A DNA stretch of 64,000 nucleotides from Chitinophaga varians (GCF_014529945.1 NZ_JACVFB010000006.1:372001-436000); one strand, 5' to 3'; shown: positions 9,634 through 18,194, counted from the stretch's first letter. A program made the numbers and translations. Notes: generated from the sequence alone by a model not told the origin.

Positions 9634-10082
9634 TTATTTTTTGCCGGATGATTGCTGCTGAACATGTCTCTGTGCATCCTCCAGCCTTTTTCTGTTTTTT
9701 TCCAGATGACGATTACTTTGCCATCGTCTATTTTGTTGCCCTTCAGGTCTGTCATTTCATAATAGCTTTCTTCCGTGACAAAGGTCTGTCCATCGCCATA
9801 GAGGTGTTGGATGGCGAATTTGCAGTGCACTTTCGGGCCGTCTTTGAAAAACCGGGCGAGGTTGTTTTTACCGCATACCGGCGCTGCATTAGGCGGGTAG
9901 AGGCAGGCATCGTCCGTATAACGTGTGAGAATAGAGCCGTCGTTTTTATTGGCTAAGTCGGAATAGATAGCGTTGCTGGCTTCGATCGCTTTCCTGGCTG
10001 CTTTTAACGGTTGATCTTCAGACTGGGCGTTGTCCACGGAAAAGGCAAGGGCCAACAGGCCGACCATAAGGAGTTGTTTCAT
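9630..10082 (-). CDS. secreted SnoaL/DUF4440-like (NTF2 fold) protein
   Basis: 150 residues with an N-terminal signal sequence (MKQLLMVGLLALAFSVDNAQ) and an NTF2-like body: an initial helix (KAARKAIEASNAIYSDLANK), YTDDACLYPPNAAPVCG, FVTEESYYEMTD and the closing strand VIVIWKKTEKGWRMHRDMF. Relatives are small cone-shaped pocket proteins, some of them isomerases or polyketide cyclases, but most members of this exported type have no known substrate. I used ATG 10082 rather than 10103, which gives a proper signal peptide. Confidence 0.8.
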   Translation of the reverse strand: MKQLLMVGLLALAFSVDNAQSEDQPLKAARKAIEASNAIYSDLANKNDGSILTRYTDDACLYPPNAAPVCGKNNLARFFKDGPKVHCKFAIQHLYGDGQTFVTEESYYEMTDLKGNKIDDGKVIVIWKKTEKGWRMHRDMFSSNHPAKNN

Positions 10083-10246
10083 CTGTTTTTTTCTACAAAA
10101 CAAATGGTTTTAAGCAGCCCGGAATTGTAAAATTACGAACAAGGGGGTATTGGGGGGAGACAAGTTTAGTCGTGCGCTGTCAGCAAAAAAAACATGATAA
10201 GATTGCTATGCCGTGAGACAAAATAATTATCAAAATTCACAAAATA

Positions 10247-10663
10247 TCAAACAACGCTATATTTGATTCTTTTGCATTTAATAACAAAGTCAGATGCTGG
10301 ATTTTCCACGAATTCGTGGTTAAACATCAAAGGGAAGAAATCAAAGGTTATTTCGTCATTCTCATGATTCAGTATGGCCGCATTAATCACCACCGAAGAA
10401 GTATTCCTGTTTTCAATAAACCGAAAGCACATCACTTCCTCAAAGACCAATTTAACCTGCTCCCATTCAAAATCATTTTCGCCATTCATACAATGAATAA
10501 GCACTTCAATGTTCCCTTTGCCGGAAGAAGAATGGGTGTAACTCTCAATAGAAAACCCGAGAACCAGGGCGTCGGCAAAATTGCCATACTTTTTAACTAT
10601 TTCCGTTACCATATCTTTTAGTCTTTCCTGCCAGTACTTTGCCTGACCTGGGTTTTTCAGCAC
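10247..10663 (-). CDS. hypothetical small cytosolic protein
   Basis: 138 residues with no signal sequence and no membrane span; ATG 10612 is a possible alternative start, removing 17 residues. Acidic and aromatic segments (ENDFEWEQVKLVFEEV, NHENDEITFDFFP) resemble those of small stand-alone proteins near polymorphic toxin loci, but I do not recognise the family. It follows the acetyltransferase gene by 36 bp on the same strand. Confidence 0.6.
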   Translation of the reverse strand: MLKNPGQAKYWQERLKDMVTEIVKKYGNFADALVLGFSIESYTHSSSGKGNIEVLIHCMNGENDFEWEQVKLVFEEVMCFRFIENRNTSSVVINAAILNHENDEITFDFFPLMFNHEFVENPASDFVIKCKRIKYSVV

Positions 10664-10699
10664 CCCGGGCCATTGCTCTCTTTACAGCGCTGGCCAATC

Positions 10700-11263
10700 C
10701 TACCCTTTGTTCTTTATAATGGGAGCGCAAAACACATACTCCATGCCATCCACTTCATCCATCACCTCATCTACTTTTACGAAGCCGAGGGACTGAATCA
10801 GGTTCAGCGATGGCAGATTCTCAGGGGATACAGAGGCAATAAAACGATCGACCCCGAAATGATGGTGCGCCCAGTCGAATGCAGCTGTTACGGCTTCTCT
10901 GGCGTATCCTTTTCTCCGATGAGGTTCAAATATCTGATAGCCGACTTCTACGGCATTCTTCATATATTCCTTCAGGGCGTGGGGGTCGGGGGCGGCATGA
11001 AAACGGATAAGGCCGATGGCCTGTTTTTCATTGGTGTGAATGATGGCCCTGGAAGACCAGGGAGCATAGCCGGCATTCAACGCCAGTTGTTGCTGGTCGT
11101 GTTGCAGACTGCTGGGATGTTCCAGAAATGCTTCGGTGACCACTGCTCCCAACAGCTCAGATGCTTTCGGCAGGTCGGCGGCCAGGCACGCGTTTCTTAT
11201 TTCATCTCCCAATAACCGAAGCGTCAATCTTTCGGTGATAATATCATCTAACAGGGAAGGCAT
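10700..11263 (-). CDS. GNAT family N-acetyltransferase (RimJ/RimL type)
   Basis: 187 residues with the GNAT fold: the N-terminal TERLTLRLL of RimL-type enzymes, a beta bulge region (EVGYQIFEPHRRKGYAREAV, in which RRKGYA is the acetyl-CoA pyrophosphate-binding turn) and the C-terminal NLPSLNLIQSLGFVKV. It transfers acetyl from acetyl-CoA to an amine; the substrate is unknown. Start ATG 11263 (MPSLLDDI) was preferred over the longer frame to 11344, which lacks similarity. Confidence 0.85.
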   Translation of the reverse strand: MPSLLDDIITERLTLRLLGDEIRNACLAADLPKASELLGAVVTEAFLEHPSSLQHDQQQLALNAGYAPWSSRAIIHTNEKQAIGLIRFHAAPDPHALKEYMKNAVEVGYQIFEPHRRKGYAREAVTAAFDWAHHHFGVDRFIASVSPENLPSLNLIQSLGFVKVDEVMDEVDGMEYVFCAPIIKNKG

Positions 11264-11309
11264 GCTACGGGCTTTTAAGCGGTTATCTGTGCAAGGTAGG
11301 CATTTAGTG

Positions 11310-11981
11310 TTATTTGAGAGATATAATGTTATTCCGGATAGCATATAGTACCAGTCCGGTTACATTGCGGGAACCTGTTTTCTGCAGCAGGTTATTCCGA
11401 TGGCCGTTCACTGTTTTGACGCTGATAAACAGCTCCTGTGCAATTTCTTCGGCGGTATATTGTTTACATACCAGTTGTAATATCTCTTCCTCTCTTTTGG
11501 TGATGGACAGGTTCTGTGGCTTGTGCCTGATTGTTCTTACTGTTTTAAGCTGTAGTGCTTTCAGGGCGCGCTCGTTGATATAAGACCCTTTCGTATGCAC
11601 CGCGAGGATGGCTTCCTGTACTTCCTGCGGGGCGCTGTCTTTTACCAGATAGCCATGTGCGCCGCACTGGATCAGCTGATTGATAAAATGATCATCATCA
11701 TGTACCGACAGGATGAGGATTTTCATATCGGGATAGCTATCTGTAAGCGCCTGGGTAACGTGTTGCCCGCTGTATTCTTTATCGCCGTCCGGCGGCAGTG
11801 AGAGATCCACCAGCATAACATCCGGAAGGACGGCAGCCTCGCGCAATTTAGCGGGTACGGAGTACCCATCAGAAGATTCGAAAATCACCTGCATGTCTTG
11901 CCATCGGTTGATAATGGCTTTCATGCCTTCTCTGAAAAGTGCCTGGTCTTCCACTAATCCAATATTGATTTCTTTTTTCAT
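11310..11981 (-). CDS. NarL/LuxR family response regulator
   Basis: 223 residues. Receiver domain 1-125 with the acidic pocket (EDQ at 11-13), phosphoacceptor Asp59 in MLVDLSLP and the conserved Lys in YLVKDSAP; LuxR-type helix-turn-helix at about 160-220 (TKREEEILQLVCKQYTAEEI, then SVKTVNGHRNNLLQKTG). It is coupled to the kinase that ends 11 bp upstream on the same strand. NarL-type dimers bind inverted repeats, and a pair of palindromes lies upstream of this gene set, at 14092-14139. Confidence 0.93.
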   Translation of the reverse strand: MKKEINIGLVEDQALFREGMKAIINRWQDMQVIFESSDGYSVPAKLREAAVLPDVMLVDLSLPPDGDKEYSGQHVTQALTDSYPDMKILILSVHDDDHFINQLIQCGAHGYLVKDSAPQEVQEAILAVHTKGSYINERALKALQLKTVRTIRHKPQNLSITKREEEILQLVCKQYTAEEIAQELFISVKTVNGHRNNLLQKTGSRNVTGLVLYAIRNNIISLK

Positions 11982-11992
11982 AGGGTGGTGTA

Positions 11993-12787
11993 TTAATTGG
12001 GTAATGTTAATCGGACGGTGGCGTAGTATCCACCGGTATTGCGGTTGCCCATTTCAAGTTTTCCGCCGAGCGCATTTACCCGGCCTTCCATGCTTTTAAG
12101 GCCTAAGCCTTTGCCGGGGTTGCTTTCCGGCAGGCCTCTTCCGTCATCGGTATACTGGCATACCAGTTCCTGATCGCGCCGGGAGAGGTTGATCCGGATA
12201 GACCGGGCGCCGGCATGTTTCAGGGTATTGTTGATCATTTCCATTACAATACGGAACAGGCCCAGGTTCACCAGCCAGGGGAGGTCTTGCAAGTCGTCAT
12301 CGCAGTTCAGTTCGATGTTTATTTTGCCGGCGCTGTTGATCTGTTCCGTTACTGACTGCAGCGTTGCCGGCAATCCGAAAGATTCCAGCTGCGGCGGCAT
12401 GAGGCGGTGGCTGATACTTCTGATGCTGGCCAGCGCGGTCTCTGACAGCTGTCGCACCTGTACCAGCCCTTCCTGTAACTGCTGAGTGCCATGGGTACTT
12501 TGTTGTTCGAGTACCATGAGATGCATACGCATGATAGACATTACGGCTCCCAGTTCATCGTGGAGGTCGTGCGCAATTCGTTTGCGTTCTTCTTCCTGCG
12601 CTTGTATGTTGGAGCGAAGCAGGTCATGTTGATAGACGCTCTTCAACGCCTCCCGCTTGAGTTTCTGCACAGACAGATTCTTTTGAAAATGCAGGTTCAG
12701 AAACACCACGCCGATACCGATGATAAAAACGATGACGGCAAGTGGTAGCAATGCATTTAAAAAACTCAGGTCTTTGATCGTTTCCAT
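11993..12787 (-). CDS. sensor histidine kinase (HisKA_3 type)
   Basis: 264 residues. One N-terminal membrane span (about 11-32), a short coiled linker, the dimerisation/phosphoacceptor helix with RKRIAHDLHDELGA (likely His76), and an ATPase domain with N box NNTLKHAG and G boxes DDGRGLP and KGLGLKSMEGRV. There is no extracellular sensor domain. The upstream gene, a multi-span membrane protein, overlaps its start by 22 bp, so sensing may be supplied by that protein (inference). It phosphorylates the NarL-type regulator just downstream. Confidence 0.92.
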   Translation of the reverse strand: METIKDLSFLNALLPLAVIVFIIGIGVVFLNLHFQKNLSVQKLKREALKSVYQHDLLRSNIQAQEEERKRIAHDLHDELGAVMSIMRMHLMVLEQQSTHGTQQLQEGLVQVRQLSETALASIRSISHRLMPPQLESFGLPATLQSVTEQINSAGKINIELNCDDDLQDLPWLVNLGLFRIVMEMINNTLKHAGARSIRINLSRRDQELVCQYTDDGRGLPESNPGKGLGLKSMEGRVNALGGKLEMGNRNTGGYYATVRLTLPN

Positions 12788-13416
12788 AGGCCTATAAAAA
12801 AGCAGGTATACATCACAATAGAGAAAAAAGCAAGAAATATCCAGGCGTATAAATTCAGGCTTCTGCTGAAATCAACGGTGATCACAGAACCGAAGTAAAA
12901 TATCAGTATGCTGGAAGAGTAGTAGATGAACAATCCTGAATTGATCCAGGTGAGACTTTTGATGTGGGCGCCACTGGTTTCTTTGACGATATCACTCAGA
13001 AAAAACCGGTAGGTGAACAACGACAGGATCACGATCAGGACAGATTCTACGGTCAACGCAATAGAGTTGAAAGTATACACCGGTTGAATGAACAGCGAAT
13101 TGGCTATGGTAAAGAGGAGGAATAATATGGCGATGAGCCATATTATTCCTGCGTCTATGAATCCGTTGAGAATGGTATTGTAGAACCATGCCAGACAAAG
13201 GAATCCCGCTGCTACGTATAGGTGTAACAGTGGCATATTGTTTTTGCTGAAGAACCAGAAACCCAGGGAGGTAAACTGGATGATGCCTGACAGGAAGATG
13301 AACCACGAGAACACTTTCAGCTCACGGGGCAACGTGCCATAATGTATGGCGGCATATACGACCGTGACCAGAATCGGCACATGCGATAACACTATTACAA
13401 TTTCAGAGAAGCGCAT
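12766..13416 (-). CDS. multi-span membrane protein, candidate sensor subunit
   Basis: 216 residues, nearly all in hydrophobic segments; I count about seven likely helices (for example IVIVLSHVPILVTVVYAAI and IAILFLLFTIANSLFI). The family is not recognised. It resembles the seven-helix sensor domains often fused to kinases, but here it is a separate gene whose 3' end overlaps the kinase start by 22 bp. Translational coupling suggests a two-protein sensor (inference). Confidence 0.75.
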   Translation of the reverse strand: MRFSEIVIVLSHVPILVTVVYAAIHYGTLPRELKVFSWFIFLSGIIQFTSLGFWFFSKNNMPLLHLYVAAGFLCLAWFYNTILNGFIDAGIIWLIAILFLLFTIANSLFIQPVYTFNSIALTVESVLIVILSLFTYRFFLSDIVKETSGAHIKSLTWINSGLFIYYSSSILIFYFGSVITVDFSRSLNLYAWIFLAFFSIVMYTCFFIGLWKRSKT

Positions 13417-13419
13417 AGA

Positions 13420-13992
13420 TTATTTGTCTGCTTTAACGGAGGGTTCTATCGGGCAGGTTTTCGGGCAGGGCGCGTTGAGGTCCAGCACATACCTGTCTGT
13501 TTCTGCGATAGCTGCTGAGTCGATGGGGGCGATGATGGGGTTGGCCTCTTTGTTAAGGATCACATCTCTGCCGGCAAGCCATTTATCCGGGTTCTTATCC
13601 TGCAGGCAGGCGCCTGTTACCGGTACGATGTATAGTTTGAAGCCTACTTTGTCCTGAAATCCGAGGTATACACGGACATGTTTGAACCTGCACATGGCGG
13701 AGTCGGCAAGGTTTGGCGGCATGCCCATGGCTGCCAGGAGGTCTACGGCGCGGATGGTATAGGATTCGATGGGTGCGATGCCGTCCCAGTGCCTGCGACA
13801 AAGACTGTCGTAGGAGTAGATGTTGCGGCGGGCCGTTACGAGATCGGCCAACACGCGACCTACCTTGTCAGAGGCCTGGCTGCATTCAATTTTAGGGGGT
13901 GTATCCGGAGTGTTGTTGCCGGAGGATGGCTGGTCCTGGCATCCTGCCGCAGCAAGGCCCAGTAAAAGGGCGAGGGAGAAAAGGTGCTTCAT
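13420..13992 (-). CDS. lipoprotein of unknown function
   Basis: 190 residues with a lipoprotein signal (LGLAAAGC, Cys18) and a Pro/Asn-rich tether. The mature domain has several Cys residues (CSQASD, CRRHW, CRFKH, CPKTCP) that could form disulfides. It starts the minus-strand set and ends 3 bp before the membrane-protein gene, so all four genes to 11310 are probably one operon. It may be a periplasmic component of the sensing system (inference). Confidence 0.68.
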   Translation of the reverse strand: MKHLFSLALLLGLAAAGCQDQPSSGNNTPDTPPKIECSQASDKVGRVLADLVTARRNIYSYDSLCRRHWDGIAPIESYTIRAVDLLAAMGMPPNLADSAMCRFKHVRVYLGFQDKVGFKLYIVPVTGACLQDKNPDKWLAGRDVILNKEANPIIAPIDSAAIAETDRYVLDLNAPCPKTCPIEPSVKADK

Positions 13993-14091
13993 CTTACCTG
14001 TGGTTTATTTTGGTGATAATTAATGACGAATACCAACGATACTGCAATGTAATTACAAAAGCATGCAGCTGTCACACCACCTCCTCAAAAA

Positions 14092-14139
14092 CAGGTATAA
14101 ATACCTGCTTCTTTTTCAAAAACGGATAGTAATATCTGT
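14092..14139. promoter_or_regulatory. two tandem palindromic sites in the divergent intergenic region
   Basis: Site 1, CAGGTATAAATACCTG (14092-14107), is a perfect 7-2-7 palindrome. Site 2, ACGGATAGTAATATCTGT (14122-14139), is an imperfect version. Both follow a TCAAAAAC-like word and their centres are 31 bp apart, about three helical turns. They lie between the two-component operon and the P47-like genes. A 7-2-7 layout is known for NarL-family regulators, so the nearby response regulator is the obvious candidate binder (inference). Confidence 0.55.
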
Positions 14140-14278
14140 TTTCAAAAATACTCAATTCTCCTCTTACCGCCATCTGTGATCTTATGCAATTTTACAAGGC
14201 AAGGTTGATGCAATGCGCATCACACGGGAAAGCCGAAAACCGTAAAGAGTAGGCAGTAATAAAGCAAATCCACTGATT

Positions 14279-15817
14279 ATGACGACACAGACATTAACTC
14301 CGCATGCCCTCTCCACTTTCAGGTCGTTCCAGATGCCGCAACTGAAGGACATCGAGCCTGAAATATTTGTAAAGAAGTACGATCTGCCGGCCGGGATGTT
14401 GGCTGCCGAAGCGGATACCCTTGGCTGGGATACCGTCAATTCCATCAGGATGCCGTTAGTGAATGAAACCCTGGAGAAAAGTTCCCGTTATCCGAAAGAA
14501 TTCCACGATACAGTATCTGATACCTGGAGTATCGGTGGCAGGTTCAATGCCTGGAAACTGGTGCGCGGTGGTTCCGGTGCCATTGTGTTCATGGAGCTGC
14601 CTATGCCCGAGGCACATATGGCCTTTGGCGACAAGAGCCTTCAGTTCAATGATGGTTCAGCTACTATCGCTATTAAGCTGACTTATCTGCCGCAGGAACC
14701 TACCGGAAAAGCTGTTGCCGGAGAACCGGCTGAAGGCAAGCCGCAGTTCCTGGTGGCCAACGCGCAGGCCCGGGGTGCCAGTGATCCTGCTGTAGTGATC
14801 CAGAGCATAGATTATGGCACGAGCGCGCCGGACCCCATGCTGGATGCCCTGTTCAAAGGTGCGCTGGGCGTATGGCTCAATAAAAATGTGGCGTTATTTA
14901 GTTATGTCTTTGCGGTGGTGAACATTAATGCCCTTGCTTCCAAAGAAGCTTTCCAATGGCTGAAACCCACCTACACCAGCTATGCCTATTTCAACGGTCC
15001 TACCGACGAGTCCAGCTACTTCGGTGTGTTGAACATGACGTCCGGCGATAGCGCTGAAGGACTGAGCAACCAGCTGCCACCCTCCAGTATACCCGCGGGT
15101 TGTAAAGCCGCTTTGCTTATCTCCAACAAAAAATTCCTCAACAACATGGTGATGCCAGGGATGAGTACTGCATTCCCAAGAGCCGCACAGGGTACCTTCG
15201 CCGTTACCGGTAACAACACCGTGATCGAAAAAGTAGGAGATGACGTGGAGCTGGACCCCATCCCTGTCAACGGTATCAACTACACTCCCTGGCTGCAGGA
15301 TTTCACTTACCAGATCGTTGGTGATGAAATGCAGGTAAACACCAAAGTAAAAGTATCTGTAGGCCTTGGGATAGATGTGTTTATCCAAAATACAGGGTAC
15401 TACAAAATAAAGCTGGTCAACAAACCGGACGGCGGCGGCCAAACGCTCGACTTTGAAGAAAGCAGACCTGGTAAGACAAACAGCTGGAACGAAATTGCGA
15501 CCTGGGCCATCGTTACGGACGCTATCATCGCTGCTATTACCGGTTGCACTGCGGGGATAGCCAAATTGATGCTCAAAGAGACATTAAAGAGAGTGGTCGC
15601 CTATGTGATCGTAGCCATCATCGTAGGTATTATTGCTGCTATTCCTTCCATCATAGCACAGGTGGTGCAGGGTAAAGCCGCGGAAGTGCTGCCTTCTATC
15701 GGTAATATGGTGGCTGATGCTACCGGTGATATTAAGTGGCCCAATGCTACCGGCTTCACTCCCGAAAAAGCGGAAATGAATGGTTCACTGCAAATTGGCG
15801 GTAAACTTGACCGATAA
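14279..15817 (+). CDS. P47-like TULIP-family protein, long form
   Basis: 512 residues. From about residue 48 it follows the clostridial P47 layout: LGWDTVNSI near the start, WSIGGRFNAWKLVRGGSGAI, VALFSYVFAVVNINALAS, then NQLPPSSIPAGCKAALLISN and KKFLNNMVMPGM. P47 and OrfX proteins adopt the TULIP (tubular lipid-binding) fold and are encoded beside orfX-type botulinum neurotoxins and related insecticidal toxins. Relative to P47 it has about 45 extra N-terminal residues and a long hydrophobic, Gly/Ala-rich C-terminal stretch (about 408-470, VAYVIVAIIVGIIAAIPSII). No signal peptide is visible, so export would need another route. A second P47-like gene follows after 68 bp. No neurotoxin-like gene is next to it. 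Confidence 0.82.
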   Translation: MTTQTLTPHALSTFRSFQMPQLKDIEPEIFVKKYDLPAGMLAAEADTLGWDTVNSIRMPLVNETLEKSSRYPKEFHDTVSDTWSIGGRFNAWKLVRGGSGAIVFMELPMPEAHMAFGDKSLQFNDGSATIAIKLTYLPQEPTGKAVAGEPAEGKPQFLVANAQARGASDPAVVIQSIDYGTSAPDPMLDALFKGALGVWLNKNVALFSYVFAVVNINALASKEAFQWLKPTYTSYAYFNGPTDESSYFGVLNMTSGDSAEGLSNQLPPSSIPAGCKAALLISNKKFLNNMVMPGMSTAFPRAAQGTFAVTGNNTVIEKVGDDVELDPIPVNGINYTPWLQDFTYQIVGDEMQVNTKVKVSVGLGIDVFIQNTGYYKIKLVNKPDGGGQTLDFEESRPGKTNSWNEIATWAIVTDAIIAAITGCTAGIAKLMLKETLKRVVAYVIVAIIVGIIAAIPSIIAQVVQGKAAEVLPSIGNMVADATGDIKWPNATGFTPEKAEMNGSLQIGGKLDR

Positions 15818-15830
15818 CCCTTTTATCTGT

Positions 15831-15859
15831 CACCCGGACAGCCATCGGTTGTCCGGGTG
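15831..15859 (+). other. hairpin between the two P47-like genes
   Basis: CACCCGGACA (15831-15840) and TGTCCGGGTG (15850-15859) form a perfect 10-bp stem in the 68-bp gap. No T-run follows, so it probably does not stop transcription fully; it could stabilise or process the mRNA and set the ratio of the two products. Confidence 0.5.
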
Positions 15860-15885
15860 CTGCCTTCACTCCAAAAATTTATGCC

Positions 15886-17172
15886 ATGAATACTTTCGGC
15901 TGGGATACTGTTTATGTGGTAACAGTGGATAAAATCAATGCGTCGCTTCTCGCTAATAAAGATAAACTGGTATTGCAATTTGATACCAGCAATAATAAAG
16001 AGTTGCCGGTGAGCGCTGTGGGGAATTTTTCCCGCTGGGAGATTGTGGAAGGCGGCTCGGGCGCGATCCTCTACCTGAAGCTCGGCATCAGCGATGGTAA
16101 AGTCGTATTTACCAATACCGGACAGGAGTATGACCTCGCCGGTATGGCGCTGGTGGTGGCCGTTCAGCTGGCGATGTTACCAGGGAAAACACTGACGCCA
16201 TCGCAGGAACTGAAATTCGATATCAGGTCGGTAGGTGACCCGGGAGATCCGCCGAAACCGGGCAGTATCACCCCTGTTGCCCTTCATGATATGGATGGTA
16301 AACTGGACCCGGCACAACGAGCGCTGCTGATGGTGGCGTTGGCCACCGTCATTATGCAAAATGCCGGTCAGCTGACCTATGTTTTTGCGACCATCAATCT
16401 GGTGCCGCCGGGTTCCAACAACTGGCTGACACCCGTAAAATCGGGCTACGCTTTTATGAGCAGGGCCAACGCGCCGGGCGCCCTGGCCATTCTCAGCGTC
16501 ACCACCGACCGTAATATCACGGACCTGCCCTTGCAGGTAGACGGACAACTGCTGTCTCCCGGCTACGACGCTTCGTTTGGCATTTCAAGAGCGCTTTTTC
16601 TGAAGCACGTGATGATGCCCGCATTGCCAGCCGTATTTGGCCACGGCACCCAACCGGATTATTTTGTGTATGATAACAAAAGCGACGGCATACAGAGTAC
16701 GCAGGTTATCACCATGAACAGCGTAAAGTCAGGCGCCATCTACTATCAGCCGATACTGACATCTTTTAAACTCACCACCACCGGCGATGGGCTCTTCAGC
16801 CAGTATGAAGGTAGCTGCGACCTGAAAGCCGGTATCAGCATGCGTTTCTGGATTGATCCCAGCAACAGGGCGATCTATAACAACGGCAGCAAAATACTGG
16901 ACTTTCTTCCCGATCCCAATCCTTCCTATAGAAAAGAAGTACATATACCCTGGTACTGGTGGTTCGTGGGATTGATCGTCAGAGCTGTCATAGAATTGAT
17001 CGTTCAGGCCATAGGCAGCAGTATAGCCAAATCCCTGACCGCTGATGTAGGCAGGTACCTTACCCTGACGAGAAAACCGCCCACCTCCATTCAATGGACC
17101 GGCGCAGAGCGACTGGATATTCAGCGGGCATCCCTCGACAAGGGATTTTACATGCAGGGTAATCTGCTATAG
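15886..17172 (+). CDS. P47-like TULIP-family protein
   Basis: 428 residues, close to the usual P47 length. MNTFGWDTVYVVTVDKIN at the N-terminus, FSRWEIVEGGSGAILYLKL (about 47-65), LTYVFATINLVPP, SVTTDRNITDLPLQVDGQLL and SRALFLKHVMMPALP follow the family order closely; PWYWWFVGLIV precedes an amphipathic helix near residue 350 and a C-terminal beta hairpin. TULIP proteins hold lipids in a tubular groove. It shares layout with the upstream gene and probably arose by duplication of a common ancestor. The pair may act as a heteromeric complex, as proposed for OrfX/P47 proteins (inference). Confidence 0.85.
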   Translation: MNTFGWDTVYVVTVDKINASLLANKDKLVLQFDTSNNKELPVSAVGNFSRWEIVEGGSGAILYLKLGISDGKVVFTNTGQEYDLAGMALVVAVQLAMLPGKTLTPSQELKFDIRSVGDPGDPPKPGSITPVALHDMDGKLDPAQRALLMVALATVIMQNAGQLTYVFATINLVPPGSNNWLTPVKSGYAFMSRANAPGALAILSVTTDRNITDLPLQVDGQLLSPGYDASFGISRALFLKHVMMPALPAVFGHGTQPDYFVYDNKSDGIQSTQVITMNSVKSGAIYYQPILTSFKLTTTGDGLFSQYEGSCDLKAGISMRFWIDPSNRAIYNNGSKILDFLPDPNPSYRKEVHIPWYWWFVGLIVRAVIELIVQAIGSSIAKSLTADVGRYLTLTRKPPTSIQWTGAERLDIQRASLDKGFYMQGNLL

Positions 17173-17173
17173 G

Positions 17174-17311
17174 CGTCAACGCGGGGAAGAACTTTTTAAA
17201 GCATTGGAACAATACGGACATGAAAGATTTGAACAGGCCATCAAACCATTTTTTGGGGTGAAACATGAAAACAGTTTTTCCATGTGCCTGGATGCCTGTG
17301 AAAAGGATTAA
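17174..17311 (+). pseudogene. 45-codon gene remnant behind the P47-like pair
   Basis: An open frame without a usual start reads RQRGEELFKALEQYGHERF, then EQAIKPFFGVKHENS, and closes FSMCLDACEKD-stop (TAA at 17309-17311). The composition is like that of a real protein C-terminus. No ATG start exists; a TTG (17198) is the only alternative. I interpret it as the 3' remnant of a deleted gene. The family is not recognised. Confidence 0.45.
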
Positions 17312-18033
17312 CAGGCCATCCACTCCCTAAATGCTGCCGCTGAAATCACACTCCCAAAGTGATAAAAAGCATCTTTGTCTTTTGCCAGTGACACGTGGTC
17401 CGGGATGACTTCAAATGTGTCATAGTCGGCGTTTTCGAGAAGGTTGTCCTGCGCATAAATATTTTTTGCATCCCGGCCGTAGTTGAAGTTGAGCGCCTGA
17501 AATGTTGCCGGGTCGGCTTTTTTCAGCTTCTTTCCCCGCCAGAGCACATATTGTTTATCCCTGGCGTAGCAGGAGTCGATAACCGTGAAGGTGCCGGAGT
17601 CGATTCCCTTTATGCCCAGTGGTTGCCGGGAATAGTATTCCATCATCCACAGTCCGTTTTTATCTTTTGCGTAGGAGGTTGTTTTTTGGGGCAGATGACG
17701 TTCATTGAGCACGTAGCCGCTATCCAGCACTTCAAAAGTTTCATAGTCCACTTTTTTATCGACGCCCGCGATATTGTAGATATGCTGTCTGTCTTTCGCG
17801 AAGTAAATGTTCAGTACTTCAAATGTTTCAGGGTCTGCGTTTTTGAACACATCGCCCATCCGGTAGCACCTGTTTTTATCTTTCGCAAAATCCAGTTGAC
17901 AGACAAAGGTTTCCGGATCTGCCTGTTTAATGGGATAGGTATTGTAACATACGCCTGTTCCATCGATGACGTAGTAGTTGTTTCCCTCAGGAAGTTCTTT
18001 TTTAGATGCTACTTTGGCGGGTTTGGTCCACAT
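17308..18033 (-). CDS. DKNYY-repeat protein
   Basis: 241 residues made of repeated units of the DKNYY family: FAKDKNRCYRMGDVFKNADPETFEVL, FAKDRQHIYNIAG, YAKDKNGLWMM, YARDKQYVLWRGKKLKKADP and YGRDAKNIYAQDN. Each unit gives a short beta hairpin. The family has no established function; members are common in Bacteroidota and Fusobacteria. No signal peptide is seen. Start ATG 18033 is preferred over 18063 because the extra ten residues look unrelated. The gene converges on the remnant behind the P47-like pair. Confidence 0.8.
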   Translation of the reverse strand: MWTKPAKVASKKELPEGNNYYVIDGTGVCYNTYPIKQADPETFVCQLDFAKDKNRCYRMGDVFKNADPETFEVLNIYFAKDRQHIYNIAGVDKKVDYETFEVLDSGYVLNERHLPQKTTSYAKDKNGLWMMEYYSRQPLGIKGIDSGTFTVIDSCYARDKQYVLWRGKKLKKADPATFQALNFNYGRDAKNIYAQDNLLENADYDTFEVIPDHVSLAKDKDAFYHFGSVISAAAFREWMAC

Positions 18034-18194
18034 GATTGGGTTAATTAAGTGCCTGCATGCCAAGATAAGAAAGAATCTGCATAATAGCGTGAGGCGGGGA
18101 GCCGCCTTTTGCCGGGAAAGTCGCCGAAGCGGACCACAGTCTGCATATAGACCAACCGGAGCATTTTGCCGCTGCCGTTAAAACGTTTCTGAGG

